Source of the DNA: Curvibacter gracilis ATCC BAA-807
Lineage (GTDB): Bacteria; Pseudomonadota; Gammaproteobacteria; Burkholderiales; Burkholderiaceae_C
DNA length: 64,000 bases
Reading direction: 5' to 3'
NCBI RefSeq assembly: GCF_000518645.1
Contig: NZ_JADZ01000004.1
Coordinates: 186,001-250,000 of the forward strand
Shown here one piece after another: positions 49,885-62,550 of the stretch. The notes under the pieces are model-generated. The model saw nothing but the letters and a program-made list of their open reading frames with translations, made no database searches and was not told the DNA's origin. The position numbers and the translations under genes were made by a program. How positions within the stretch are numbered: position 1 is the first letter of the stretch; every line of letters begins with the position of its first letter.

Positions 49885-50610
49885 ATGGCCCAAGGCATAC
49901 ACACCGACTTGATGCTCGACCTGTCGCAGGGAATTTCCAGTGGGCGCTACCCCGTGGGCAGCTTGCTGCCCACGGAATTCGAGTTGTGCGAGCGCTATGG
50001 CGCCAGCCGCTATGCCGTACGGCAAGCCTTGCAGGCTCTGCAGGATCTGGGCTTGATTTCGCGCCGCAAGAACGTGGGCACCCGTGTGGAGGCCACCCAG
50101 CCTGCCGCCGGTTTCACCCAATCGATTGCCACCGTGGATGAACTGGCCCAGTTCGGCGCCACCCATGTCCGGCAGCTGCACGGCGTGGAAGAGATCGTGG
50201 CCGATCTGCCGCTGGCGGCCCTGCTGGGCTGCCCGGGGGGCAGCCGCTGGTTGCGGATCTCCAGCCTGCGGATGGACCAAGGCTCGCGCCACAAACCCAT
50301 TTGCTGGACCGATGTCTATGTGGACCCCGCCTGCGCCGGTGTCGCAGAGTGGGTGGAGCAGTCGCCCGATGTGCTCATCAGCACCTTGATCGAGCAGCGC
50401 TTCGGCCACCGCATTGCCCGTGTGCGCCAGGATGTGCGCGCCATCCACCTGCCCGAGAAGACGGCCGAGTTGCTGCAGGCTGAACCCGGTATGCCGGCGC
50501 TGCAGTTGATCCGCCACTACATCGACGCCAGCGACAAGACCTTCGAGATCTCGGTCACCGTCCACCCCTCCGACCGCTTCACGTTCACCATGGAGATGGA
50601 GCGCAAGTGA
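49885..50610 (+). CDS. GntR-family regulator (HutC/UTRA subgroup)
   Basis: The 241-aa protein has an N-terminal GntR winged helix (about 8-72; ISSGRYPVGSLLPTEFELCERYG, ASRYAVRQALQALQDLGLIS) and a C-terminal UTRA effector domain (about 90-238). HutC-type regulators sense pathway intermediates. It is divergent from the lyase-Bug-fumarase operon and probably represses it through the palindromes between them. Confidence 0.9.
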   Translation: MAQGIHTDLMLDLSQGISSGRYPVGSLLPTEFELCERYGASRYAVRQALQALQDLGLISRRKNVGTRVEATQPAAGFTQSIATVDELAQFGATHVRQLHGVEEIVADLPLAALLGCPGGSRWLRISSLRMDQGSRHKPICWTDVYVDPACAGVAEWVEQSPDVLISTLIEQRFGHRIARVRQDVRAIHLPEKTAELLQAEPGMPALQLIRHYIDASDKTFEISVTVHPSDRFTFTMEMERK

Positions 50611-50644
50611 AGACCGGCTGCCGCCCTGGGCGGCGGCCTTCAGT

Positions 50645-52228
50645 TCAGGTCAGTGCCAGCGTCCGCCCCGCCGGCACCGGCCCCAGCCTGAACAAGGCCA
50701 GTTGCTCGCGCAGCACGGTCACCTGCGCCGCCAGCGAATGCGTGGCGGCGCTGGCTTCTTCGACCAGGGCGGCGTTTTGCTGGGTGGTTTCGTCGAGCTG
50801 GTTGATGGCCCGGCCGATCTGGCCCACGCCGGCGCTTTGTTCGGCGCTGGCGGCGCTGATCTGGCTCACGATGTCGCTGACCTGGCGGATGGCGCTCACC
50901 ACCTCGTCCATGGTCTGGCCGGCCTGATCGACCAGGGTGCTGCCCTGGGCCACCTGGCCCACGCTGGTGTGGATCAGGGTCTTGATCTGGCGCGCCGCCT
51001 CGGCGCTGCGGCCAGCCAGTTGGCGCACCTCGCTGGCCACCACGGCAAAGCCGCGGCCTTGCTCGCCCGCGCGGGCCGCCTCCACCGCTGCGTTCAGCGC
51101 CAGGATGTTGGTCTGGAAGGCGATGCTGTCGATCACGCCGATGATGTCGCCGATGCGGCGTGAGCTGTCGTTGATGTCTTTCATGGTGTGCACCACCTGG
51201 GCCACCACGCTGCCGCCCCGGCTGGCCACCTCGGAGGCGTTCTGGGCCAGTTGTTTGGCCTGGTGGGCGTTGTCGGCGTTGTGCTGCACGGTGGTGCTGA
51301 ACTGATCCATGGTGGCCGCCGTTTGCTGCAGGGCGCTGGCCTGGGCCTCGGTGCGCTGCGACAGGTCGAGGTTGCCTTGGGCGATCTCGCGGGCCGCGTG
51401 ATCGATGGTGGTGGTGGCCTCGCGCACCTGGGCCAGGCTGTGGCCCATCTGCAGTCGCAGGTGGTTCACGGCATGGGCCAGGCTGTGGGGGTCTGCGCCG
51501 CGGGGGGCGAGTTCGCTGGCCAGGTCACCTTCGGCCATGCTCAGGGCCTGGCGCGCCACCTGGGCGGGCTCACCGCCCACCGCGCGCTCGATGCTGCGTG
51601 CCAGCACGGCACTCAGGGCCGACATCAGCAGGCCCAGCACCAGCAGGGCGGCGCCCGACTGCAGCAAAGCGCGGTGAAAACCTTGCTCGATGTCATCCAC
51701 ATAGTCGCCCGCCACCAGGTCCCAGCCCCAGGGCTTGAAGCGCACCACCCAGGCGATCTTGGGGCTGGGCGCCTCGCTTTGCGGGCGCGGCCACCAGTAG
51801 TCCACATAGCCATGGCCTTCGGCCGAGGCCCCCGCGGCAGCGATGTTCACATACAGCGGCGTGCCCTTGGCGTCCTTGAAGGCAATCATGTTGCGCCCCT
51901 GCAGCTCGGGCTTGATGGGGTGCATGGCGATCACCGAGTCGGCGCCCACCACGGTCACATAGCCATCTTTGCCGTAGCGCTGGGCGGCCAGGCGGGCCAG
52001 GGCCTGCTGGCGCGCTTCGGCCTCGGTGAGCTTGCCTTCGTTGGCCTGGCGGGCCAGGTCGCGCACCAGGCTGAGCGACATGTCGGTGATGTCGGCCAGC
52101 GCGGCGCGCCGGGCTTCGAACTGCAGCTCGCGCGATTGCCAGGCATGGAACACGCTGAGGGCCAGCAGGCTGAGCCAGGCCAGCACCAGCGGCAGCCAGA
52201 GTTTTTGACGCAGGGACAAGGTGGGCAT
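50645..52228 (-). CDS. Methyl-accepting chemotaxis protein with single Cache domain
   Basis: The 527-aa receptor has a first helix (about 8-27), a periplasmic Cache domain (about 35-180; [44 protein letters not shown]), a second helix (about 190-210), HAMP and a signalling domain with the [20 protein letters not shown] tip. It lacks the C-terminal CheR-tethering pentapeptide of the receptor at 39315. Single-Cache (sCache_2) receptors usually detect carboxylates. GGAG precedes the ATG at 52228. It closes the oxoprolinase gene set, whose substrate may be its ligand. Confidence 0.92.
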   Translation of the reverse strand: MPTLSLRQKLWLPLVLAWLSLLALSVFHAWQSRELQFEARRAALADITDMSLSLVRDLARQANEGKLTEAEARQQALARLAAQRYGKDGYVTVVGADSVIAMHPIKPELQGRNMIAFKDAKGTPLYVNIAAAGASAEGHGYVDYWWPRPQSEAPSPKIAWVVRFKPWGWDLVAGDYVDDIEQGFHRALLQSGAALLVLGLLMSALSAVLARSIERAVGGEPAQVARQALSMAEGDLASELAPRGADPHSLAHAVNHLRLQMGHSLAQVREATTTIDHAAREIAQGNLDLSQRTEAQASALQQTAATMDQFSTTVQHNADNAHQAKQLAQNASEVASRGGSVVAQVVHTMKDINDSSRRIGDIIGVIDSIAFQTNILALNAAVEAARAGEQGRGFAVVASEVRQLAGRSAEAARQIKTLIHTSVGQVAQGSTLVDQAGQTMDEVVSAIRQVSDIVSQISAASAEQSAGVGQIGRAINQLDETTQQNAALVEEASAATHSLAAQVTVLREQLALFRLGPVPAGRTLALT

Positions 52229-52317
52229 GGTGATCGGCTCCAGACGGGGTGGGTTGGGGGGAGAGGAGGCAGGCCCCCGCAAGCGCCCCCTGGGGCCGCA
52301 TGCGGGGGATCAGCCCA

Positions 52318-56058
<3,741 letters not shown>

Positions 56059-56090
56059 GCTCTTGCTCGATCAAAAATGGCAGGGAAGGG

Positions 56091-57338
56091 TCAGCGAGCC
56101 GGTGCGGCGCTGGGGCTCAGTTCACGGCCCTGGGTTTCGGGCAGGGCCAGGGCGGCGACGATCACGAGGCCGTAGCAGATGGCCGAAATCCAGCCGATGG
56201 TCTGGCCCAGGGGCAGGGTGGCGCTGAGTTGGCCGATCAGGGCCGGGCAGATGGCGCCGATGGCGCGGCCGAAGTTGTAGCTGAAGCCCTGGCCCGAACC
56301 GCGCACGTCACCAGGGAACAGCTCCGACAGGAAGGCGCCCATGCCCGAGAAGATGCCCGACAGGAAGAAGCCCAGCGGGAAGCCCAGCACCAGCATCAGG
56401 CTGTCGGTGATGGGGATCTGGGTGTAGCTCAGCACCAGGGCGGCCCCCATGGCGGCAAACAGGATGAAGCAGCGGCGCCGGCCGATGGCGTCCGACAGCC
56501 AGGCGCTGGTCAGGTAGCCCACAAACGAGCCGGCAATCAAGACCAGCAGGTAGGTGCTGGTGCCCAGCACCGAGAGCTGACGCTCGGTCTTCAGGAAGGT
56601 GGGCAGCCAGGTGGTCACCGAGTAGTAGGCGCCCTGCATGCCGGTGGCCAGCAGGCTGGCCAGCACCGTGGTGCGCAGCAGGCTGGGGTGGAAGATGCGC
56701 AGGAAGTTGCTGCGCTGGCCGCTGGCACGAAGTCGGGCCTGCTCGGCCAGGTACACCTCGGGCTCGCCCAGGTTGCGGCGGATGTACAGGATCAGCACGG
56801 CCGGCGCGATGCCGATCCAGAACAGCACCTTCCAGGCCTGCTCGGGCGGCAGCACCGCGTACATGCCCCAGAAGGCGAGGGCCGAGGCGGCCCAGCCCAC
56901 GGCCCAGCTGCTTTGCACCAGGCCGGCGGCCTTGCCACGGTGGCGCGCCGAGATGGTCTCGGCGATCAGCACCGAGCCCACGGCCCACTCGCCACCCATG
57001 CCGAAGCCTTGCATGGCGCGGGTGAAGAACAGCTGGCCGAAGGAGTTGGTGAAGCCGCTCAGGAAGGTGAAGAGCGCAAACCACAGCACCGTCCACTGCA
57101 GCACGCGCACCCGGCCATAGCGGTCGGCCAGCACGCCGGCCGCCCAGCCGCCGACTGCCGAGGTCAGCAGCGCGCCGGTGGCGATGTAGCCGGCCTCGGC
57201 CTTGCTCATGTTCCAGGCCGCCAGCAGGGTGGGGATCAGGAAGGTGTAGATCATGTAGTCAAAGCCGTCCACGCCATAGCCGGCGAAGGTGGCGGTGAGC
57301 GTGCGGCGCTCAGAAGGGGTTGTTTGTTGTAGCCACAT
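56091..57338 (-). CDS. MFS transporter, AAHS/sugar-porter type
   Basis: The 415-aa protein has 12 predicted helices, an N-terminal GYGVDGFDYMIYTFLIPTL motif, the D-R-Y-G-R-V-R loop after helix 2 and E-x-x-x-x-x-R-G-K loops. It belongs to the metabolite:H+ symporter (MHS/AAHS) group, which imports carboxylates. ATG 57338 lacks a purine-rich SD; GTG 57407 extends the frame but the added residues are not transporter-like. It lies 32 bp upstream of the oxoprolinase gene and probably imports its substrate. Confidence 0.86.
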   Translation of the reverse strand: MWLQQTTPSERRTLTATFAGYGVDGFDYMIYTFLIPTLLAAWNMSKAEAGYIATGALLTSAVGGWAAGVLADRYGRVRVLQWTVLWFALFTFLSGFTNSFGQLFFTRAMQGFGMGGEWAVGSVLIAETISARHRGKAAGLVQSSWAVGWAASALAFWGMYAVLPPEQAWKVLFWIGIAPAVLILYIRRNLGEPEVYLAEQARLRASGQRSNFLRIFHPSLLRTTVLASLLATGMQGAYYSVTTWLPTFLKTERQLSVLGTSTYLLVLIAGSFVGYLTSAWLSDAIGRRRCFILFAAMGAALVLSYTQIPITDSLMLVLGFPLGFFLSGIFSGMGAFLSELFPGDVRGSGQGFSYNFGRAIGAICPALIGQLSATLPLGQTIGWISAICYGLVIVAALALPETQGRELSPSAAPAR

Positions 57339-57466
57339 GGGGAGGTTCTGGTTGAGGGTTGAGGAAGGGGCGAAGAAAAACCGGCTTGTGCTGATCCCGG
57401 CCCCCACGCACGGGGCGTTGGGGCCTGAAGGTTTTGGAAAGGGGGCGGGCAGCAGGCCCGCGGCGC

Positions 57467-58354
57467 TCAGTGCGCTTGCCGCAGCTCGCGGTTGAGCCGG
57501 TCGGTGACCAGCATGTGGCCCGGCGCATGCGTGATGCAGAACGCGGGGCGGGCGGCTGCGATGGCGGCCTGAGGCGTCACGCCACAGGCCCAGAACACGG
57601 GCAGCTCGTTGTCGTGCACGGCCACGGCGTCGCCGTAGTCGGGGCGGCTCAGGTCGGCGATGCCGATCAGGGCGGGGTCACCGATGTGGATCGGGGCACC
57701 GTGAACCTGCGGTGTGCGGGCGGTGATCTGCACGGCGCGGATCGCGTCGGCCGCCTTCAGCGGGCGCATCGACACCACGGTGGGGCCACGGAACACGCCG
57801 GCCGATTGGGTGGGGATGTTGCTGCGGTACATGGCCACGTTCAGGCCCTGCTCGACATGGCGCAGCGCGATGCCGGCTTCGAGCAGGGCGTGCTCGAAGG
57901 AGAAGGAGCAGCCGAGGGCAAAGGTCACCAGGTCGTCGCGCCACCAGTCGCGCAGGTCGGTGGTCTCGGCCACGCGTTCGCCGTGGCGCCACACGTGGTA
58001 GCGCGGCACATCGGTGCGCACATCCAGGTCCAGCCCCAGGCCCGGCAGGGCGGGCGAGCCGGGCTCGGACACGGCCAGCAGCGGGCAGGGCGTGGGGTTG
58101 AGCTCGCAAAAGCGCTTGAAGTCTTCGGCCAGATCCTGCGGCAGGATGGCCAGGTTGACCTGCACGTGTTCGCGGGCCAGGCCGCTGGTGTGCCCTTGCA
58201 GCCGGCCCGAGCGGGCGGCCAGCCGCACTTCGAGAGCACTGGCGTCAGGGCCGGGCAGGCCTTGGGGCGACGCAGTGGAGGGGGCGCTGGCGGGGGTGCT
58301 GGATGGGGTGCTGGATGGGGTGCTGGATGGGGTGGCGGTGCTCGGGCGGTTCAT
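57467..58354 (-). CDS. DUF1445 / D-glutamate cyclase family protein
   Basis: The 295-aa protein starts with a Ser/Thr/Pro repeat (3.5 copies of a 12-bp unit at about 58290-58335), then the DUF1445 domain: [57 protein letters not shown]. Annotated 'putative hydro-lyase' in bacteria; a mammalian relative converts D-glutamate to 5-oxo-D-proline. With a 5-oxoprolinase in the same cluster this activity is attractive, though oxoprolinase is usually L-specific. ATG 58354 is chosen over TTG 58369. Confidence 0.82.
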   Translation of the reverse strand: MNRPSTATPSSTPSSTPSSTPASAPSTASPQGLPGPDASALEVRLAARSGRLQGHTSGLAREHVQVNLAILPQDLAEDFKRFCELNPTPCPLLAVSEPGSPALPGLGLDLDVRTDVPRYHVWRHGERVAETTDLRDWWRDDLVTFALGCSFSFEHALLEAGIALRHVEQGLNVAMYRSNIPTQSAGVFRGPTVVSMRPLKAADAIRAVQITARTPQVHGAPIHIGDPALIGIADLSRPDYGDAVAVHDNELPVFWACGVTPQAAIAAARPAFCITHAPGHMLVTDRLNRELRQAH

Positions 58355-58575
58355 GGTGCGTGTCTTCAAGAGCCATCACGCATCGGGCGTGATCGTTGGC
58401 GATGGGGCGGATTGTGGAAGCCGCCGCGCCTTGAATCCAACGCGAAATTTGCTGTGTTTGTCATCGAAAAAATCGATGAAGCCGCGAGAATTCTCTATAT
58501 TGCGAAATCCGTGCCAAGGCCATCAGGACTTACCCGAGGGTGTGGTGGCACCAGCGGGGTGCAAGACGGGGGCGG
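58355..58575. promoter_or_regulatory. Control region of the 5-oxoproline gene set, with two palindromes
   Basis: TCATCGA-N5-TCGATGA at 58461-58479 has perfect 7-bp arms around AAAAA. Seven bp to its right, GAGAATTCTC at 58486-58495 is a perfect 10-bp palindrome in an AT-rich stretch. Both lie about 110-140 bp upstream of the DUF1445 ATG, suitable for the LysR encoded next door. Confidence 0.62.
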
Positions 58576-59496
58576 TCAGGCACTGGCTGCGGGGCTGGTG
58601 CGGCTTCGACGAACCGGCTTGGTGCGCCCCACGTAGGCCTGGGCCGATTCGAGCACCGATTCGGCCACCCCCGAGCCCGGGTCGGCGCGGTAGCTCGCGT
58701 GGATGGGCAGGGGTGCCAGCGTCACGTCCGAGCGCAGGATGCGCAGCAACAGGCGGCTGGACAGGTGCCTCGTGGCCGCGCGGGGCAGGGTGGCAATGCC
58801 AAAACCCCCTTCCACCAGCTGCACCATCGCCGAAATCGATGAGATGGCATGGATGCGTGGCGCCGGCAGCCCGGCTTCCTGAAAGCGTTGCAGCAGGCTC
58901 TGGTGTGGCTGCGAGCCGCGCTGAAAGGTGATCAGGTCGTGCTGGGCCAGGTCGGCCAGGGCGTAGCGGGCCTGGGCGTGCAGCGCCTTGTGCCCCACAA
59001 AGACCATCTCCATGGCCGGCATCAGCCGGGTGTGCACCTCGCTGTCGCTGCCCGCGATCGAGGTGAACACCAGGTCTTGCGCGCCGCGCCGGATCTGGTC
59101 CACCAGCACGGGCGAGGTCTCCACCGTCAGCTCCAGCTCGAAGTCGGGGTGCTGCTGCCGCATCTCCTGCAACCAGCCGGGCAGCCAGCTGTGCACCACC
59201 GATTCGATGGCCCCGATGCGCAGCGCCATCGGCCCGCCACTGCCCGAGCCCAGCTCCTGCTTGACCTGGCGCTGCAGCTCCAGCAGGCGTTGGGCATGCA
59301 GCTGAAAACGCTGGCCGGCCACGGTGAGGCGGAACTGCTTCTCGCGCCGGTCCAGCAGCACCACGCCCAGCTCTTCTTCGAGCGAGGCGATGCGGTTGGA
59401 CATGGCCGATTGCGTGATGTGCAGCTTCTCGGCCGCGCGCGTGATGCTCTTGAGCGAGGCGGCCCAGTGAAAGGCCTCGACGAATCGCAGGTTCAT
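58576..59496 (-). CDS. LysR-family regulator of the 5-oxoproline gene set
   Basis: The 306-aa protein has a LysR helix-turn-helix (MNLRFVEAFHWAASLKSITRAAEKLHITQSAMSNRI) and an effector domain (RIGAIESVVHSWLPGWL, GGFGIATLPRAA). It is encoded at the 5' end of the minus-strand cluster, 221 bp upstream of the DUF1445 gene, and divergent from arsR. ATG 59496 gives the standard N-terminus; upstream extension reaches into the arsR promoter and is rejected. Confidence 0.88.
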   Translation of the reverse strand: MNLRFVEAFHWAASLKSITRAAEKLHITQSAMSNRIASLEEELGVVLLDRREKQFRLTVAGQRFQLHAQRLLELQRQVKQELGSGSGGPMALRIGAIESVVHSWLPGWLQEMRQQHPDFELELTVETSPVLVDQIRRGAQDLVFTSIAGSDSEVHTRLMPAMEMVFVGHKALHAQARYALADLAQHDLITFQRGSQPHQSLLQRFQEAGLPAPRIHAISSISAMVQLVEGGFGIATLPRAATRHLSSRLLLRILRSDVTLAPLPIHASYRADPGSGVAESVLESAQAYVGRTKPVRRSRTSPAASA

Positions 59497-59527
59497 GGGC
59501 GCTGATTGTCCACGCCGAGGTCGGCAC

Positions 59528-59568
59528 TTGACGGTTCGTCCTCGAATCTGTTTAGAATTCAATAATTC
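59528..59568 (+). promoter_or_regulatory. arsR promoter/operator region
   Basis: TTGACG (59528-59533) with TAGAAT (59553-59558) is a possible promoter, though spacing is a long 19 bp. GAATT-CAAT-AATTC (59555-59568) is an inverted repeat overlapping the -10, a typical place for ArsR repression. It ends 16 bp before the arsR start codon. Confidence 0.5.
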
Positions 59569-59583
59569 AACGAAAGTAGAAAT

Positions 59584-59910
59584 ATGGAATCAAGCTCCGT
59601 CGTCAAAGCGCTGGCCGCGCTCGCGCAGGCCTCACGCCTGGAGATCTTCCGGGCCCTGGTGGTGGCGGGCGAGGCCGGCCTCACCCCGGGCGCGGTGGCC
59701 GAGGCCCTGGGCCTGGCGCCCAACACGCTGTCGTTCCACCTCAAGGAGCTGGTGCATGCCGAGCTGGTCAGCCAGGAGCGCGCCGGGCGCAACCTGATCT
59801 ACCGTGCCCGCTTCGAGCGCATGAACGCCGTGCTGGCCTACCTGACCGACAACTGCTGCCAGGGCCAGCCCTGTGCCGCCTCGCCTACCTCAACCGCTTG
59901 CCCTTGCTGA
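59584..59910 (+). CDS. arsR: ArsR-family arsenic-responsive repressor
   Basis: The 108-aa protein has a winged helix (about 8-80; SRLEIFRALVVAGEAGLTPG, LGLAPNTLSFHLKELVHAELVSQERAGRNLIYRA). The classic ELCVCDL metal site in the recognition-helix region is absent. Instead the C-terminal tail has clustered cysteines (NCCQGQPCAASPTSTACPC), as in ArsR types that sense As(III) with C-terminal thiols. It would repress the operon and be released by arsenite or methylarsenite. The ArsI-like gene follows 15 bp downstream. Confidence 0.9.
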   Translation: MESSSVVKALAALAQASRLEIFRALVVAGEAGLTPGAVAEALGLAPNTLSFHLKELVHAELVSQERAGRNLIYRARFERMNAVLAYLTDNCCQGQPCAASPTSTACPC

Positions 59911-59925
59911 AAGAGAGAGTCCGCC

Positions 59926-60420
59926 ATGAAACGCTTCCATGTCCATCTGCATGTCGATGACCTGCAGGCCAGTGTCCGCTTCTATCAGCAGCTTTTCGCG
60001 GCCGAGCCGGCCCGTGTGGAAAGCGACTACGCCAAGTGGATGCTGACGGATCCGCCGCTCAACTTTGCGATCTCCACCCGCGGCAGTCAGCCCGGCCTGG
60101 ACCATTTCGGCTTCCAGACCGACAGCGCGGAGGAGCTTGATGCGCTCAAGCAGCGTGCCACCGGGGCCGACATGGCCCTGCTCGATGAGGGCAAGACCAC
60201 CTGCTGCTATGCGCGCAGCGAAAAGCACTGGGTGACCGATCCGCAGGGCATTGCCTGGGAGCACTTTCACACGCTGGAAAACATCCCCGTGTTCAATGAG
60301 GCCCCAGCCCCGGCCCAGACGGCGGCCTGTTGTGCGCCGGCGCCGGCGGCGAGCGCCTGCTGTGCGCCGCGGGCCACGCCCGGCGGTGCACCCACCCCAT
60401 CCCCGAAATCCTGCTGCTGA
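59926..60420 (+). CDS. arsI: ArsI/CadI-like VOC-fold protein with Cys-rich tail
   Basis: The 164-aa protein has a vicinal-oxygen-chelate fold (about 1-125). Candidate iron ligands are H5 or H7 (FHVHLHV), H60 (LDHFGFQ) and E112 (WEHFH). A vicinal cysteine pair C93-C94 sits in GKTTCCYARSEKHWVTDPQG, as in ArsI C-As lyase that binds trivalent organoarsenicals. The tail adds three more CC pairs separated by Ala/Pro spacers. ArsI splits methylarsenite to arsenite; CadI is the cadmium-induced relative. Operon context favours arsenic. Its TGA shares a base with the next ATG. Confidence 0.85.
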   Translation: MKRFHVHLHVDDLQASVRFYQQLFAAEPARVESDYAKWMLTDPPLNFAISTRGSQPGLDHFGFQTDSAEELDALKQRATGADMALLDEGKTTCCYARSEKHWVTDPQGIAWEHFHTLENIPVFNEAPAPAQTAACCAPAPAASACCAPRATPGGAPTPSPKSCC

Positions 60421-60983
60421 TGCCTGACGCCATGACCCTTGCCAGCCCCTCCCATCCGCTTGCTGCGCCCACGGCAGCGCTGAACGTTCTGTTCCTCTGC
60501 ACCCACAACTCGGCCCGCAGCATCCTGGCCGAGGCCCTGCTCAATGACATGGGCGCCGGTCGCTTCAAGGCCTACTCGGCCGGCAGCAGCCCGCGCCCCG
60601 GGCAGATGCCCAACCCGCTGGGTTTGCAGGTGCTGAGCCGCGCCGGCCTCTCGACCGAGGGCCTGCGCAGCAAAAGCTGGGACGAGTTCGCCGGCCCCGA
60701 TGCGCCGCACATGGACCTGATCATCACGGTGTGCGATGACGCTGCGGGCGAGGTCTGCCCGGTCTGGCCAGGCCACCCGGCCACGGCCCACTGGGGCTAT
60801 GCCGACCCTTCGGCCGGTGACGGTGACGAGACCCACAAGCTGGAGGCCTTCCGCCAGACCCTGCACCTGCTGCAGCAGCGCCTGCAGTTGCTGTGCAACC
60901 TGCCCCCCGAGAAACTCGCCCACGCCGTGCTGCAGGGCAGCGCCCGGCAACTGGCCCAGGCTGGATGTGGAGCCGCTGCATGA
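60420..60983 (+). CDS. arsC: Arsenate reductase, low-molecular-weight phosphatase family
   Basis: The 187-aa protein has the LMW-PTP loop C27-T-H-N-S-A-R33-S and the later D-L-I-I-T-V-C-D-D segment, with M-D-x-x-I-T-V-C-D typical of ArsC of this family. The first ~20 residues are unconserved; ATG 60432 is an alternative start. It reduces arsenate to arsenite using thiols. It overlaps the ArsI gene (TGATG) and the ACR3 gene (ATGA), so the operon is tightly coupled. Confidence 0.9.
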   Translation: MPDAMTLASPSHPLAAPTAALNVLFLCTHNSARSILAEALLNDMGAGRFKAYSAGSSPRPGQMPNPLGLQVLSRAGLSTEGLRSKSWDEFAGPDAPHMDLIITVCDDAAGEVCPVWPGHPATAHWGYADPSAGDGDETHKLEAFRQTLHLLQQRLQLLCNLPPEKLAHAVLQGSARQLAQAGCGAAA

Positions 60984-62035
60984 CTGCACTTTCTGACACC
61001 CCGACCCCAGCGCCCATGAGCGTGTTTGAGCGCTACCTCACGCTGTGGGTCTTTCTGTGCATCGTGGCCGGCATCGCGCTGGGCCAGGTGTTCCCCGGTC
61101 TGTTCCAGGCCATCGGCCGCATGGAGGTGGCCCAGGTCAACCTGCCGGTGGGGCTGCTGATCTGGGTCATGGTGATCCCCATGCTGGTGAAGGTCGACTT
61201 CTCGGCGCTGGGTGAAGTGCGCCAGCACGTGCGCGGCATCGGCGTGACCCTGTTCGTGAACTGGCTGGTCAAGCCGTTCTCGATGGCGTTTCTGGGCTGG
61301 CTGTTCATCCGCCACTGGTTTGCCCCGCTGTTGCCGGCCGATCAGCTCGACAGCTACATCGCCGGCCTGATCCTGCTGGCGGCCGCGCCCTGCACCGCCA
61401 TGGTGTTCGTCTGGAGCCGCCTCACCCATGGCGACCCGCTGTTCACGCTGTCGCAGGTGGCGCTCAACGACAGCATCATGGTGGTGGCGTTCGCACCCCT
61501 GGTGGGCTTCTTGCTGGGCATCTCGGCCATCACCGTGCCCTGGGCCACCCTGCTGGCCTCGGTGCTGCTGTACATCGTGATCCCGGTCATCCTGTCGCAA
61601 TGGCTGCGCAAATCCCTGCTGGCGCGGGGGCCCCAGGCCCTGGAGGCCGCGCTGGCGCGCATCGGCCCGTGGTCGATGGCCGCCTTGCTGGCCACGCTGG
61701 TGCTGCTGTTCGCCTTTCAGGGCGAGGCCCTGCTGAAGCAGCCGCTGGTGATCGCCCTGCTGGCGGTGCCCATCCTGATCCAGGTGTTCTTCAACTCGGC
61801 GCTGGCCTACTGGCTCAACCGCGTGCTGGGCGAAAAGCACAACGTGGCCTGCCCCTCGGCCCTGATCGGTGCCAGCAACTTCTTCGAGCTGGCAGTGGCG
61901 GCCGCCATCAGCCTGTTCGGCTTTCAATCGGGTGCCGCGCTGGCCACCGTGGTGGGCGTGCTGATCGAGGTGCCCGTGATGCTGCTGGTGGTTCACCTGG
62001 TCAAGCGCAGCAAGCCCTGGTATGAGCGCTGCTGA
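60980..62035 (+). CDS. arsB: ACR3-family arsenite efflux transporter
   Basis: The 351-aa protein has ten predicted helices and ACR3 motifs: FERYLTLWVFLCIVAGIALG, AAAPCTAMVFVWSRLTHGD with the essential Cys, and SALIGASNFFELAVAAAISLFG near the end. It is ACR3 (also annotated arsB/acr3), not the unrelated ArsB of plasmid R773. It extrudes arsenite using the proton gradient. ATG 60980 overlaps the arsC stop. Confidence 0.93.
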   Translation: MTALSDTPTPAPMSVFERYLTLWVFLCIVAGIALGQVFPGLFQAIGRMEVAQVNLPVGLLIWVMVIPMLVKVDFSALGEVRQHVRGIGVTLFVNWLVKPFSMAFLGWLFIRHWFAPLLPADQLDSYIAGLILLAAAPCTAMVFVWSRLTHGDPLFTLSQVALNDSIMVVAFAPLVGFLLGISAITVPWATLLASVLLYIVIPVILSQWLRKSLLARGPQALEAALARIGPWSMAALLATLVLLFAFQGEALLKQPLVIALLAVPILIQVFFNSALAYWLNRVLGEKHNVACPSALIGASNFFELAVAAAISLFGFQSGAALATVVGVLIEVPVMLLVVHLVKRSKPWYERC

Positions 62036-62094
62036 CAGGCCTTCTGCCCTTTGCCACTCGATTTTGGCCACCAGACTTTGGAACAATGCAAACC

Positions 62095-62517
62095 ATGAGC
62101 AACATCACCATCTACCACAACCCTTCGTGCGGCACCTCGCGCAACACCCTGGCCATGATCCGCAACAGCGGCGTCGAGCCCGAGGTCATCCTGTACCTCA
62201 AGACCCCGCCCGATCGCGCGCAGCTGCTGGCCCTGATCGCCGCCACCGGCCAGCCGGTGATCGAGCTGGTGCGCACCAAGGAGGCCGTGTTCAAGGAGTT
62301 GGGCCTGGATGCCCCTGGCACCAGCGACGCCCAGTTGGTGGACGCCATGCTGGCCCACCCCATCCTGATCAACCGCCCCATCGTGGTCAGCCCCTTGGGC
62401 ACGCGCCTGTGCCGCCCCTCCGAGCAGGTGCTGGACCTGCTGCCCCAGCCGCAGCAGGCCGCCTTCACCAAGGAAGACGGCCAGGCCGTGGTCGACGCGC
62501 AGGGCCGCAGGGTCTGA
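62095..62517 (+). CDS. arsC2: Arsenate reductase, glutaredoxin-dependent (R773-type)
   Basis: The 140-aa protein matches E. coli R773 ArsC residue by residue at key sites: C12 (YHNPSCGTSRN), R60 (ELVRTKE), R94 (LINRPIV) and R107. It reduces arsenate through glutathione and glutaredoxin, a different family from the LMW-PTP enzyme upstream. ATG 62095 is preferred; 62086 is too close to the GGAA site. It lies 59 bp after ACR3 and ends the arsenic operon. Confidence 0.9.
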   Translation: MSNITIYHNPSCGTSRNTLAMIRNSGVEPEVILYLKTPPDRAQLLALIAATGQPVIELVRTKEAVFKELGLDAPGTSDAQLVDAMLAHPILINRPIVVSPLGTRLCRPSEQVLDLLPQPQQAAFTKEDGQAVVDAQGRRV

Positions 62518-62550
62518 GGCTGGTGATGCCTTTGGGCCTGTGGCCGTAGA

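Noticed and set aside
49746-49904. An N-terminal extension of the lyase into the divergent region
   Set aside because: The added codons lie in the palindromic operators and the AT-rich promoter; ATG 49745 gives the family start.
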